Source: an uncultured Eubacteriales bacterium (GTDB taxonomy: Bacteria > Bacillota > Clostridia > Oscillospirales > Oscillospiraceae). Taken from it: 58,270 nt of DNA. Location: assembly GCA_900547405.1 (NCBI GenBank), contig URGL01000008.1, forward strand, positions 1-58,270, written 5' to 3'. Made by a program: the position numbers and the translations under genes. The notes under the pieces are model-generated. The model did no database searches and had not been told where the DNA came from. It saw nothing but the letters and a program-made list of their open reading frames with translations. Of this stretch, positions 40,963 through 50,001 are shown piece after piece. The number at the start of each line of letters is the position of its first letter. The first letter of the stretch is position 1.

Positions 40963-43520
40963 AGGTGAAAAATCAAGGGTGTATCCGCCGCCTGAGTATC
41001 AAAACGGTGTTGGCCGCCCGGAAACGGAACACCATCGCTGTTTTGGCTATCGCCCTGACGGCCCTGCTCTTTACCTCTCTATTTACCATCGTCCTTTCCA
41101 TCAACGAGACCAACCAGGGCTACCAGTTCCGCAGCGTGGGCACCTCCGCCCACGGCTCTTTCAAAGAGGTGACGGAGGACCAGATCGCTGTCCTTTCCGC
41201 CCATCCCAAGGTGAAGGCAACGGGAATCCGGAAGGTCATCGGCCTGTGTACCAGCGGGCCCTTCGAAAAGGACTACGGTGAAGTGAGCTTTATGGAGGAC
41301 AACACCGCTAAGTGGAGCTTCGCCATGCCCGCTGTAGGCCGGATGCCGAAAACCGGCAGGGAGGTGGCTATGGACACCAAGGTCCTTGGCATGCTGGGCG
41401 TTACCCCGGAATTGGGTGCCCAGGTGGACCTGACCTACACCCTGGCGGACCAGACTCAGCGGGGCGACGATGTGACGGACACCTTTACCCTGGTTGGCTG
41501 GTGGGACTATGACGAGCGAATGGCGGTGCACTACATCAACATCTCCCGGGAGTACGCCCAGGAAATGGAAGCCAGGGCCATTGCCGCCGGGATGCACCCC
41601 TTCCGCACGGACCTGAATGTAATGCTGGGAACCTCTATAAATATAGAAGACACCCTGACCAGAATCGGGGAGGACTGCGGCTACACCGTGGGTGACAAGG
41701 CAGGCCAGCTGCGCATCGGTGTCAACTGGGGCTATACCTATACCCAGCTGGCGGACACCATGGATGCGGAAGGCCTTCTGGCTATGGCGGCAATCCTGAT
41801 CTTGGTCACCTTTACGGGATACCTGGTGATCTACAACATCTTCCAGATATCCGTAGCTGGGGACATCCGGTATTACGGTTTGCTCAAGACCATTGGTGTG
41901 ACCCCCAGGCAGCTCCGGCGGATGATCCGCCAGCAAGCCCTGCTCCTGTGCGCCGTTGGGATCCCTCTGGGGCTGCTGCTGGGCTATGGAATCGGCGTGG
42001 CGGCGGTGCCTGTGGCTCTGTCTGCCTCCACCTACGAAAGCAAATACACCGTCATCAGCATATCTCCCTGGATTTTTCTCTTCGCTGCCGTCTTTGCCCT
42101 GCTGACGGTGCTTCTGTCCTGTGCTCGCCCGGGCCGCATCGCCGGGAACGTGTCCCCGGTGGAGGCGGTGCGATATACGGAGGTGACCGGCAGCAGGAAG
42201 CGGCGGCGCTCCTCCGGAAAAGTCAGCCCCGCATCTATGGCCTGGGCCAACCTGGGGCGGAACAAAAAGAAGACCGCCCTGGTGGTGCTCTCCCTGTCTC
42301 TGGCCGTGGCGCTATTGAATATGCTGGCGACCTTCTTAGGAGGCTTCGACATGGACAAATACCTGAGCCACCAGAGCTGCGCCGACTTTATCGTCAGCAC
42401 CCCGGACTATTTCCGCTATCATGGCAGCACCCTGACGGAGGCGGATATTGCCCCCATCCGGGCCAATACGGAGCGGTCCCTGGAAGGCTTTGCCTATGGA
42501 GTGGGCTCGGTTCAGATGTACCTGCCGGAGAATATCTGGCGGGAGGAGGCGGAGCACTTCCTCCGGGATATGGACATTGAGGAAATGCTTCAAACGGCGG
42601 CCCGAGACGGAGATAAAATCGCCTCCTATTCCCAGGTGGAGGGCCTGGATGCCGACCTGCTGACGAAGCTCACCGTGGTAGAAGGGGACCTTTCCCCCAT
42701 GCTGGAGCCGGACAACCACGCCGTTGCCATTGCCGTCAACCTGGACGACGATGGGACCCTATCGGATCCGGAGAGATACCCTGCGGTGGGGGAGCAGGTC
42801 AGGGTGACCTTCGACCCGGCTGGAGCCCGGTCGGATGTAGCTTACACCGTCTGTGCCTTGGTGGATGTGCCTTACTCTATGGGTTTTCGCTTCTACTCCA
42901 TGGGTTATGAAGCTGTTTTAGCGGCGGACACCCTGCGCCGGGACGCAGGGGATAAAAATCTCTTCCCCCTACTCTACCTGTTCGATACCCCGGACGCGGA
43001 TGCGGAAGCGGCAGCGGAAAGCTATCTTTCGAACCTGACCGCCTCCTCGGACTCTCCATTGATGTACGAGAGCAAGGCCAGCCACCGTGCCTACTTCCGC
43101 CAGTTCCAGAGCACCTTTGCCATCCTGGGCGGCCTCCTGTGCGCCATTATCGGCATTGTGGGAGTCCTGAACTTCGTCAACGCCATGATGACCTCCATCC
43201 TCTCCCGCCAGAGGGAATTCGCCGTGCTCCAGGCCATAGGTATGACCGGATCTCAACTCCAGTCCATGCTCATCTGGGAGGGCCTCCTCTACACCCTGGG
43301 TGCGGGACTGGTCACCGGCCTCCTTTCCGCCGCCGTGAATCCCATGGCGGGAAAACTCCTGGAAAACGCCTACTGGTTCTATACCTACCGCTTCTGCGTC
43401 ACCCCTGTTCTGATCCTGGTCCCCGTCTTCGCCCTCCTGGGCGCGGCCATCCCCGCGGCTATGTACCGCCAGGCGGAGAGGCAGAGCATCGTAGAGCGTC
43501 TGCGGAGGGTGGAGGGATGA
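40959..43520 (+). CDS. ABC transporter permease, FtsX/MacB type (large, duplicated)
   Basis: An 853-residue permease with two FtsX repeats. One membrane helix near residue 35, a ~230-residue extracellular domain, three helices near 265-385, then helix about 440, a second large extracellular domain (about 470-710), and three terminal helices (FAILGGLLCAIIGIVGVLNFV, MLIWEGLLYTLGAGLVTG and the last near 820). That layout matches eight-helix-class exporters working with two-component systems. Substrate unknown; peptide antibiotic resistance or envelope-stress sensing is the usual role. Confidence 0.92.
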   Translation: MKVKNQGCIRRLSIKTVLAARKRNTIAVLAIALTALLFTSLFTIVLSINETNQGYQFRSVGTSAHGSFKEVTEDQIAVLSAHPKVKATGIRKVIGLCTSGPFEKDYGEVSFMEDNTAKWSFAMPAVGRMPKTGREVAMDTKVLGMLGVTPELGAQVDLTYTLADQTQRGDDVTDTFTLVGWWDYDERMAVHYINISREYAQEMEARAIAAGMHPFRTDLNVMLGTSINIEDTLTRIGEDCGYTVGDKAGQLRIGVNWGYTYTQLADTMDAEGLLAMAAILILVTFTGYLVIYNIFQISVAGDIRYYGLLKTIGVTPRQLRRMIRQQALLLCAVGIPLGLLLGYGIGVAAVPVALSASTYESKYTVISISPWIFLFAAVFALLTVLLSCARPGRIAGNVSPVEAVRYTEVTGSRKRRRSSGKVSPASMAWANLGRNKKKTALVVLSLSLAVALLNMLATFLGGFDMDKYLSHQSCADFIVSTPDYFRYHGSTLTEADIAPIRANTERSLEGFAYGVGSVQMYLPENIWREEAEHFLRDMDIEEMLQTAARDGDKIASYSQVEGLDADLLTKLTVVEGDLSPMLEPDNHAVAIAVNLDDDGTLSDPERYPAVGEQVRVTFDPAGARSDVAYTVCALVDVPYSMGFRFYSMGYEAVLAADTLRRDAGDKNLFPLLYLFDTPDADAEAAAESYLSNLTASSDSPLMYESKASHRAYFRQFQSTFAILGGLLCAIIGIVGVLNFVNAMMTSILSRQREFAVLQAIGMTGSQLQSMLIWEGLLYTLGAGLVTGLLSAAVNPMAGKLLENAYWFYTYRFCVTPVLILVPVFALLGAAIPAAMYRQAERQSIVERLRRVEG

Positions 43521-43566
43521 AAACAGTATTCCAACATTTCCCCAGAGCTTGAATTGTAAATATTGG

Positions 43567-43594
43567 TTGACACGCAATCTCAATCTGCTATAAT
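43567..43594 (+). promoter_or_regulatory. Promoter of the JAB-like gene pair
   Basis: Perfect TTGACA (43567-43572) and TATAAT (43589-43594) with a 16-bp spacer and TGC before the -10. A three-codon minicistron (ATG-ATA-GAA-TAA) lies at 43621-43632 in the leader. Confidence 0.85.
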
Positions 43595-43639
43595 ATAAGT
43601 AGGTGGAGAGAATTCCCACAATGATAGAATAAAGATGGT

Positions 43640-44104
43640 GTGGTTGTGATAGAATTATTATCCACTCAGTCTATGCGCACTTCTCTGACGTACATCCGAG
43701 AGGGAAGTGGTGGCTTGGATGGGCATAGGCAGACTATGCTGATGCGTGTACCGTTTTCCGGAGATTGGGCAAGATTCCCGCTGAATCATTTAACAATGAA
43801 GGATTTGGCCTACTTGACCGCAAAAACCGGCCATGAGTTTGCGATTCTTCGGGGAAAGACGGAAGATATTCTGTTTCATGGGGAAAATCTACGATGTGCG
43901 TTTGATGATATCCTTGTGGAAATGCTTTTGACAAAACGTCTTCGGATTTACGGACACTCTCACCCGGGGGAGGATATCCCGGTTCCGTCACCGCAGGACA
44001 GGGAGACACTGAAACAAATCGGTCAGGCTGAAAGTAAGCTGATCTCTGGCCGGACTGGACTTGAGATCACATTTACATTGGAAATATTTAATGATTTTTT
44101 GTAA
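43640..44104 (+). CDS. JAB/JAMM-like metalloprotein of unknown role
   Basis: A 154-residue cytoplasmic protein. About residues 98-116 read YGHSHPGEDIPVPSPQDRE, with H-x-H-P then S-x2-D, the metal-binding pattern of JAB/MPN (JAMM) proteases and of JAB-type toxin domains; the H-to-S gap is one residue longer than the usual seven. ILRGKTEDILFHGENL upstream could supply the glutamate. No signal peptide or recognition domain. The start is unsure: GTG 43640 or GTG 43646, with no good ribosome binding site. The small gene 15 nt downstream may encode a partner. I cannot name a known family. Confidence 0.55.
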   Translation: MVVIELLSTQSMRTSLTYIREGSGGLDGHRQTMLMRVPFSGDWARFPLNHLTMKDLAYLTAKTGHEFAILRGKTEDILFHGENLRCAFDDILVEMLLTKRLRIYGHSHPGEDIPVPSPQDRETLKQIGQAESKLISGRTGLEITFTLEIFNDFL

Positions 44105-44119
44105 AGGAGGCAAGGCAAT

Positions 44120-44404
44120 ATGCTAAGTGTGGAAGCTGCAAGAAAAATAGGTATCAATGCTTGCATCGACCGGCTAGGCCGTGCGTTTGTAATGACGCAT
44201 AGGGAAAGTGCCACATCTGCGTATGGCGAAAATGAAGATGGCGTATTTTGCTTTGTCGGTGTAGATGACAGCGGAAGAAGCCAGAATAGCGACCATGTTC
44301 TGGTGCTGGACAGCCATTCGGAGTTCCCGTACCGCGCAAGCTGTAATATTGACTTGCGCGATGGTAGCGCGCATTTCCTTGAATGCGTAATACCTAAACA
44401 ATAA
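44120..44404 (+). CDS. Small unknown protein, possible partner of the JAB-like protein
   Basis: A 94-residue acidic, soluble protein (MLSVEAARKIGINACIDRLG at its start). AAAGGAGG stands before the ATG, a far better ribosome binding site than the upstream gene has. It follows the JAB-like gene by 15 nt and shares its promoter and terminator. Stronger translation of the second protein would fit an antidote or inhibitor, but nothing in the sequence proves this. No domain recognised. Confidence 0.6.
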   Translation: MLSVEAARKIGINACIDRLGRAFVMTHRESATSAYGENEDGVFCFVGVDDSGRSQNSDHVLVLDSHSEFPYRASCNIDLRDGSAHFLECVIPKQ

Positions 44405-44409
44405 GGTGT

Positions 44410-44440
44410 AGAAGGGCTGGCATGGTGCCAGCCCTTCTTT
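44410..44440 (+). terminator. Terminator of the JAB-like pair
   Basis: A 13-bp perfect stem, AGAAGGGCTGGCA / TGCCAGCCCTTCT (44410-44422 and 44426-44438), with a TGG loop, then TT. Confidence 0.85.
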
Positions 44441-44459
44441 GCGGATGGGCTGAAAAACC

Positions 44460-44488
44460 TTGACAGAAAAACAGGGATTTGGTAGGAT
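44460..44488 (+). promoter_or_regulatory. Promoter upstream of the YjdF-like gene
   Basis: Perfect TTGACA (44460-44465), 17-bp spacer, TAGGAT (44483-44488). Confidence 0.6.
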
Positions 44489-44586
44489 ATGCAGGGATGA
44501 AGCAGCTGTTTCTTTTCGGTTTAGTATCATTTGCTAAAATAAAGGGAAACTAGAGAAAGTGACTGTGTTCAGGAGGCCGAAAGAGA

Positions 44587-45297
44587 ATGAAAAAGAAAAA
44601 CAGGCTGGGCCGGGTGCTTTATTTCGGAGTGACCCTGAGCTTTTTGGTGCCCATTGTATATCTGATCCTGCGGATGGTCTTCGGAGGCGGCGAGCAGGCC
44701 AGCGCCGGGATGCACTCGGAGTCTGATTATGTATTGATGCTTATGCAGTGTGTTCTGGGCCTCATTACCATCCATCTGCCTGGCATTCTGGAGCGCAGGC
44801 TCCGCTTTGAGCTGCCGGGGCTGCTGTACGGCTTTTATATCATCTTTCTCTACTGCGCCATTTTCCTGGGAGAGGTCCGGAGCTTTTACTATCTGGTGCC
44901 CAAGTGGGATTCCGTGTGTCACTTTTTCAGCTCTATGATGACGGGCTTTTTCGGGCTCATGGTCGTGACCATTCTGAACCGGAATAAGCACGTCACCATG
45001 GACTTGTCTCCTTTCTTTCTGTGTCTGTTTGCTTTCTGCTTTTCCGTGACCCTGGGTTCTCTGTGGGAGATCTATGAGTTCACCACTGACGGCCTCTTCG
45101 GCCTGAATATGCAGAAGTTTATGACCGCCCAGGGAGAGCTGCTGGTAGGCCATGAGGCCTTGCGGGACACGATGAAGGATATCATTGTGGATGTGCTGGG
45201 GGCCCTGCTGGCATCCGCCATCGGCATGTTTTCTATCCGCCATGGCCTCAGCTGGTTTGTACCTGTGCTGGCGGAGGAGAAGGAGGGACAGAAATGA
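44587..45297 (+). CDS. YjdF/DUF2238-like integral membrane protein
   Basis: A 236-residue protein with five or six hydrophobic segments. The stretch from SLWEIYEFTTDGLFGLNMQ through LRDTMKDIIVDVLGAL matches the hallmark of the DUF2238 (YjdF) membrane family, whose function is unknown. WDSVCHFFSSMMTGFFG is also typical. AGGAGG precedes the ATG. It overlaps cdsA by 4 nt, so it may work in membrane lipid metabolism, though that is guilt by position only. Confidence 0.75.
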   Translation: MKKKNRLGRVLYFGVTLSFLVPIVYLILRMVFGGGEQASAGMHSESDYVLMLMQCVLGLITIHLPGILERRLRFELPGLLYGFYIIFLYCAIFLGEVRSFYYLVPKWDSVCHFFSSMMTGFFGLMVVTILNRNKHVTMDLSPFFLCLFAFCFSVTLGSLWEIYEFTTDGLFGLNMQKFMTAQGELLVGHEALRDTMKDIIVDVLGALLASAIGMFSIRHGLSWFVPVLAEEKEGQK

Positions 45298-46067
45298 AAC
45301 AGAGAACCTTAACGGGAATCGCCTTGGCTGTCGTCAGCCTGGTGCTGCTGTGCCTGTTCCACCTGCCCCTTGTGCCCCAGATCACCACCGTGTGCCTGGG
45401 CTTGGGAGCCGTGTGGGAGATCCTGGAGGCCTACAAGGTCAAGAGCGGCCTCTATAAAGCTGCCTGCTTTGCCTATGCGCTGGTCCTGCCCTGGGTTCCC
45501 TTGGCCCAGAGCCGGCCGGTGATGCTCGGTATGCTTCTTGGAGGACTGGCTTGGTTTACATACCTGATGCGCTGCATCGGGAAGCCGGCTAAGGCCTATA
45601 TGCCCGGTGTCAGCGTGTTTTTCGCCATTGGCTTGTACCGGGGCCTGACGGCCTACGGTGATATGGAAAATGGGGCCTGGCTCCTGTGCATGACTGGCGT
45701 GGTCTGCGCGCTGACGGATATCTTTGCCTATCTGGTGGGCAGCCGCTACGGAAAGCATAAGCTGGCCTACAAGGTCAGCCCCGGAAAAAGTGTGGAAGGG
45801 GCCCTGGGGGGTCTGGCCGCCAGTGTTGTGATCGTTGCGTTGACAGCGGGGCCTGTTTTTGGAAATGTGGGCACTGTAGCGGTTTACGCCGCCGTTGCGT
45901 CCATCCTGGGCCAGTGGGGAGACCTGTCTATGTCTGCTGTGAAGCGGGTGGCGGGGGTCAAGGACTTCGGCAAGATCTTCCCCGGTCACGGCGGCATCCT
46001 GGACCGGTGCGACAGCCTGATGTACCCATTGGCGGCAACCTGGCTGCTGTACGGGCTAATGAAGTAA
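45294..46067 (+). CDS. cdsA: Phosphatidate cytidylyltransferase
   Basis: A 257-residue membrane enzyme making CDP-diacylglycerol from phosphatidate and CTP, the branch point for phosphatidylglycerol and related lipids. The C-terminal signature is complete: SAVKRVAGVKDFGKIFPGHG then GILDRCDSL. Seven or so hydrophobic segments. Here it is not next to uppS/dxr as in many bacteria; its only operon mate is the YjdF-like protein. A second cdsA may exist elsewhere. Confidence 0.94.
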   Translation: MKQRTLTGIALAVVSLVLLCLFHLPLVPQITTVCLGLGAVWEILEAYKVKSGLYKAACFAYALVLPWVPLAQSRPVMLGMLLGGLAWFTYLMRCIGKPAKAYMPGVSVFFAIGLYRGLTAYGDMENGAWLLCMTGVVCALTDIFAYLVGSRYGKHKLAYKVSPGKSVEGALGGLAASVVIVALTAGPVFGNVGTVAVYAAVASILGQWGDLSMSAVKRVAGVKDFGKIFPGHGGILDRCDSLMYPLAATWLLYGLMK

Positions 46068-46074
46068 CATAACG

Positions 46075-46106
46075 AAGGCCCCCAGGGATGCGTCCCTGGG
46101 GGCCTT
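46075..46106. terminator. Convergent terminator between cdsA and the XRE regulator
   Basis: AAGGCCCCCAGGGA / TCCCTGGGGGCCTT, a perfect 14-bp stem (46075-46088 and 46093-46106) with a TGCG loop. No strong T-run on either side. Confidence 0.75.
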
Positions 46107-46116
46107 GGCGTAGCCA

Positions 46117-46671
46117 TCAAAAGGTTGGCGGGGTGATTGCGAAAATGACGCGGACCTCGGTATCGGTTGGGTTGTGCCAGGTGTGGGGGGCATTGGCGGG
46201 AATACGGACGCTGTCCCCCCGGCTCATGGGGTAGAGGGTGCCGCCGATATTCAGCTCGACCTGCTCTCCCGCGCAGACATAGGCCACCTCTTCTCCGGCG
46301 TGGCTCTTTGCGTCCCGGTAAGAGCTGAGATGGGGAGGAATGACCATCATGCAGAATTCGATACTGCCTCGGGTATCTCTTGTCAGGAGCTCATAGCGCA
46401 CGTCCGGCGCGTCCTTTGTGCCGATCACATGCCGCTGCTCCGGATGGACCACCGGGTCGGGGGTGGGGTCCTCCTGGAAGAGGGCGTACAGCGGAGTTTC
46501 CAGCACCTGGGCCACGGTCCGCAGGGTGTTGATAGATGGATTGACCTGGTCGTTTTCGATCTGGCTGAGCATGGAGGGGGTTATCCCGGCCAAACCGGCC
46601 ACCTTCCGGACAGAAAGTCCGCGCTCCAGACGAATGGACTGGATTTTTTTCCCGAGATGCAGTTCTTCCAA
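46117..46671 (-). CDS. XRE-family regulator with cupin domain
   Basis: A 184-residue regulator. Helix-turn-helix in residues about 5-65: IQSIRLERGLSVRKVAGLAG, then ITPSMLSQIENDQVNPSI. A cupin domain covers about 110-184 (HAGEEVAYVCAGEQVELNIG and RIPANAPHTWHNPTDTEV). The same HTH-cupin layout is seen in SutR/PuuR-like regulators of amino acid or amine use, and the adjacent D-serine lyase gene is a likely target. The start is TTG at 46671, with GGAGG 6 nt upstream. Confidence 0.9.
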   Translation of the reverse strand: MEELHLGKKIQSIRLERGLSVRKVAGLAGITPSMLSQIENDQVNPSINTLRTVAQVLETPLYALFQEDPTPDPVVHPEQRHVIGTKDAPDVRYELLTRDTRGSIEFCMMVIPPHLSSYRDAKSHAGEEVAYVCAGEQVELNIGGTLYPMSRGDSVRIPANAPHTWHNPTDTEVRVIFAITPPTF

Positions 46672-46792
46672 AATAATCCTCCGAAAATCTGATCTGTACG
46701 TCCTTGGACAGATCTGTTTTTTTCATTCTACCACAGGGAGGACGGAAAGAAAAGTCTTTTTTTGAAAACAAAACCGCGGAAGGGATGCAAAG

Positions 46793-46817
46793 GCCTCCGG
46801 GGAAGTACCCCGGAGGC
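46793..46817 (-). terminator. Terminator of the D-serine lyase gene
   Basis: On the minus strand, GCCTCCGGGG and CCCCGGAGGC with a 5-nt loop, followed by CTTTGC. A short T-run only. Confidence 0.65.
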
Positions 46818-46822
46818 AGATG

Positions 46823-48184
46823 TTAGGCCTTTTTACCTTCTTCGTAGTAGTGCTGCATTTCTGCTTTGGGCACCATGCTGCCGCCGGTGGCCCAGACGAG
46901 CTGGGTGGAGCCGGCCATGGCTTCCGGGGAAATACCGGCCTGGGCCGGGTAGCTGCTGAGACCGCCGCCCTGGGCCAGCAGCAGGGGGCCGTACATTCCG
47001 GCCAGAGCGCTGGGCTCCAGGAAAATGTCTTCACAGTCTGCCAGCTGGGCCAGCATATGGTACATCCGCCGGTCCTCCAGGGAGTAGCAGCCGCTCATAA
47101 AGGGAGCCATTACCTCTCCGACAAAGCCGGAGGCCCGTCCAACGGCAAGCCCGTCGGCGATGGTCAGGTTGTCTACCTGCAGGTCCTGGACACTGATGGC
47201 ATTGTTCAGCCCGGTGGCCATACCCAGGAGCATGCAGCTGGAGTGGGTGGGCTCGGCAAAGAAGCAGTGGGCGTTGTCACCAAATACAAGCTTTAATCCG
47301 AAGGATACGCCGCCGGGGCCCCCGCCTACACCGCAGGGAAGGTAGACAAAGAGCGGGTGCCGGTCATCTACCGGAATGTTTGCCTCTTCCAGCTGCTTTT
47401 TCAGCCGGAGGGCGGCCACGGCATAGCCCAGGAACAGGGTTTTGGAATTTTCGTCATCCACGAAATGACAGTAGGGGTTGCTTTGGGCCTGGCGGCGTCC
47501 CTCGGCCACGGCGATGGAGTAGTCGGATTCGTATTCCACCACGGTGACGCCTTTGGAACGCAGCATATCCTTTTTCCACTGCCGGGCATCGGCGGACATG
47601 TGTACGGTGACCTGGAAGCCCAGCTTTGCACTCATAATGCCAATGGACAGGCCCAGGTTTCCGGTGGAGCCAACGGCCATGGAGTAGTTGGACAGCAGCT
47701 CCCGCATTTCGGGAGAGTCGAACTTTTCATAGGAATCCCCGGGCTTCAGCAGCCCTTCCTTCAAGGCGATCTGTTCGGCGGTATACAGCACCTCATAGAT
47801 GCCGCCCCGGGCCTTGATAGAGCCGGAGATGGGCAAGTGGCTGTCCAGCTTGATCCAGAGCTTTCCGGGGATCTTCTTCCCGGATTCTGCCTCCAGACTC
47901 TGCTCCATTTTGGGAATGGGCCGAATGGGGGATTCCAGAATGCCGCCGGTGGGAATGGTCTCCGGAAAGACTTTCCGGAAATAGGGGGCAAACCGTTCCA
48001 GCCGGTCGCTGGCATCGCGCACATCGGCAAGAGTCAGGGGACACTGAGCGATGGCCTGGGAGCAGGGGATCCTGCCGGGATTGATCCAGGCGGTTTCCTC
48101 CAGGGCTGCTATGCGGTCCATGATGGGGTATTCCTGCCGCCATTGAGACATAGTCTTTCCCAGAATGATTTTTTCAGAATGCAA
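46823..48184 (-). CDS. dsdA: D-serine ammonia-lyase
   Basis: A pyridoxal-phosphate enzyme of about 453 residues turning D-serine into pyruvate and ammonia. The PLP lysine is in SGSIKARGGIYEVL (near residue 124), the phosphate loop is GSTGNLGLSIG, and LPCGVGGGPGGV with FAEPTHS follows, all matching DsdA. The start is taken as TTG 48184 (GAGGTG 6 nt upstream); a GTG at 48193 overlaps that site. The gene gives D-serine detoxification or use as nitrogen/carbon source. The XRE-cupin gene downstream has its own start and may regulate it. Confidence 0.93.
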   Translation of the reverse strand: MHSEKIILGKTMSQWRQEYPIMDRIAALEETAWINPGRIPCSQAIAQCPLTLADVRDASDRLERFAPYFRKVFPETIPTGGILESPIRPIPKMEQSLEAESGKKIPGKLWIKLDSHLPISGSIKARGGIYEVLYTAEQIALKEGLLKPGDSYEKFDSPEMRELLSNYSMAVGSTGNLGLSIGIMSAKLGFQVTVHMSADARQWKKDMLRSKGVTVVEYESDYSIAVAEGRRQAQSNPYCHFVDDENSKTLFLGYAVAALRLKKQLEEANIPVDDRHPLFVYLPCGVGGGPGGVSFGLKLVFGDNAHCFFAEPTHSSCMLLGMATGLNNAISVQDLQVDNLTIADGLAVGRASGFVGEVMAPFMSGCYSLEDRRMYHMLAQLADCEDIFLEPSALAGMYGPLLLAQGGGLSSYPAQAGISPEAMAGSTQLVWATGGSMVPKAEMQHYYEEGKKA

Positions 48185-48241
48185 AGCGTTCACCTCATTA
48201 AGTGATATCCGAATCTGACTGCCTGTACAAGCGTTAATTTC

Positions 48242-48270
48242 TATTTAACACAAGGGGAGAAGAAAGTCAA
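48242..48270 (-). promoter_or_regulatory. dsdA promoter
   Basis: On the minus strand, TTGACT (48270-48265), 17-bp spacer ending TGT, TAAATA (48247-48242). The TG gives an extended -10, offsetting the weak hexamer. Confidence 0.5.
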
Positions 48271-48474
48271 TAGGAATTTGCCGGTATGAAGATTTTTTGT
48301 GTGGATTTCATAATTTGGGATAGGGGTATTTTGTGAAAATGTTCAATGACAATAAATGAATCTGCGAAACTGTTTATTGAAGATGATCTCCATGAGAGAA
48401 AACTCCGAAAAAAGAGATTGTTTATCTCAAACAAAAATCAGCAGAATTTTAAAAAGAATATGTGTAATATGCTA

Positions 48475-48503
48475 TTGACGAAATCCGGCTCTGAATCTAT
48501 AAT
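48475..48503 (+). promoter_or_regulatory. Promoter of the antiporter/MgtC operon
   Basis: TTGACG (48475-48480), 17-bp spacer, perfect TATAAT (48498-48503), about 45 nt before the ATG. Confidence 0.75.
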
Positions 48504-48548
48504 GGAGCAAATGTAAAGAAAATTTTACTTTGCGGAGGGGGTGCTTCC

Positions 48549-49997
48549 ATGTCCGCATTCCACGAAACCCTAATGAACCTGCCCCAGGTGCCTACCGTCA
48601 TCATTTCCGTGGCACTGATGCTCTTTTCCGGCTTTCTGCTGACCCGGGTCACCAAGCGGCTGCGGCTGCCCAATGTGACGGCCTATATTGTGGCGGGCAT
48701 CCTCATCGGGCCCTACGGCCTGAATCTGGTGCCCCAACGGATCATCGACGGCACGGACTTTTTGTCGGATATCGCTTTGGCCTTCATCGCCTTCTCCACT
48801 GGGGAGTTTTTCAAGCTTTCCGTGCTGAAACGCAACGGCTTGAAGGTGGTGTGGATCACCATTCTGGAGGCGGTGCTGGCATCGGTGGCAGTGTTTGTTC
48901 TGACCTATTGGGTATTGGGACTGGAGTTGGCCTTCTCCATCGTCCTGGCAGCCCTGGCCTCGGCTACGGCTCCGGCCTCCACAATGATGACCATCCGGCA
49001 GACCGGGGCCCGGGGAGACTTTGTAGATACCCTCCTGCAAGTGGTGGCTCTGGACGATGTGGTGGGGCTTGTGCTCTATTCCGTGGCGATTTCCGTGGCA
49101 CTGGCCTCACGAAACGGCAGCGGCTTCACCTTCGGGGCCCTTGTAAAGCCTGTGGCTCTGAATGCTGTGATCATGGCCCTGGGAGGAACGTTTGGCCTTT
49201 TCATGAAGCTGCTGATGCCCAGCAACCGCTCCACGGATAACAAGCTGATCATCTCCATTGCCCTGCTGTTCTCCTTCTGCGGAGTCTGCGCGCTGCTGGA
49301 TGTGTCACCGCTGCTGGGCTGCATGGCCATGGGCACGGTGTATACCAACATTGCGGAAAATGACAAGCTCTTTAAACAGCTGGGCTATTTCAGCCCACCT
49401 ATTCTATTGCTGTTTTTTGTCCGCTCCGGTATGTCCTTCCGGCTGGATGCCCTGGTGTCTGCCTCCGGCGGCTTAAACGGGGTGCCGCTGCTGGTCATCG
49501 GGGCCAGCTATTTCCTGGTGCGGATCCTGGGAAAGTACCTGGGGGCCTGGCTGGGCTGCTGGCTGGTGAAAAAAGACCGGTTGGTCCGGGATTACCTGGG
49601 CCTGGCGCTGATCCCTCAGGCGGGCGTTGCCATCGGCCTGTCGGCACTGGGAGCCCGGACCCTTGGCGGTACCATGGGAGAGGACCTACAGACCATTATC
49701 CTGGCCTCCAGCGTCCTATATGAGCTCATCGGCCCCGGCTGCGCCAAGCTGGCGCTGTATCTGTCCAAATCCTATTCTACAAAACTGGAGGATCTGGCTC
49801 AGGTGGAGGAGGTTACGGAAACGGGGGAGAAAAAGACGGATGTCCAGCTGCTCATCGAGCGGATCCGGAAAATTCAGCAGACACTGCCGGAGCATCAGCT
49901 GCCCATGAGCGAGGAGGAGGCCGCCTTTACAGAAGCGGCGGAAGAACACTTCGCCCACAGCCAGTTCCAGCGGCACTATTTCTCAATGCGGAGGTAA
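48549..49997 (+). CDS. Cation:proton antiporter, CPA2 family
   Basis: A 482-residue transporter with about twelve membrane segments in the first 400 residues and an ~80-residue acidic/helical tail. LRLPNVTAYIVAGILIGPYGLNLV at about 38-61 is the CPA2 opening; the ion-site region is ATAPASTMMTIRQTGARG, then VVALDDVVGLVLY. No KTN/TrkA-N domain is attached, unlike KefB. It probably exchanges Na+ or K+ for protons. MgtC gene follows after 4 nt; GGAGGGGG before the ATG. Confidence 0.88.
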   Translation: MSAFHETLMNLPQVPTVIISVALMLFSGFLLTRVTKRLRLPNVTAYIVAGILIGPYGLNLVPQRIIDGTDFLSDIALAFIAFSTGEFFKLSVLKRNGLKVVWITILEAVLASVAVFVLTYWVLGLELAFSIVLAALASATAPASTMMTIRQTGARGDFVDTLLQVVALDDVVGLVLYSVAISVALASRNGSGFTFGALVKPVALNAVIMALGGTFGLFMKLLMPSNRSTDNKLIISIALLFSFCGVCALLDVSPLLGCMAMGTVYTNIAENDKLFKQLGYFSPPILLLFFVRSGMSFRLDALVSASGGLNGVPLLVIGASYFLVRILGKYLGAWLGCWLVKKDRLVRDYLGLALIPQAGVAIGLSALGARTLGGTMGEDLQTIILASSVLYELIGPGCAKLALYLSKSYSTKLEDLAQVEEVTETGEKKTDVQLLIERIRKIQQTLPEHQLPMSEEEAAFTEAAEEHFAHSQFQRHYFSMRR

Positions 49998-50001
49998 TAT
50001 T

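Larger units (their letters stand above)
48194..48548. other. AT-rich divergent intergenic region
   Basis: About 350 bp between the divergent dsdA and antiporter genes. It is clearly more AT-rich than the genes around it, holds the two promoters listed separately, and has no credible reading frame. No other structure was recognised. Confidence 0.7.
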
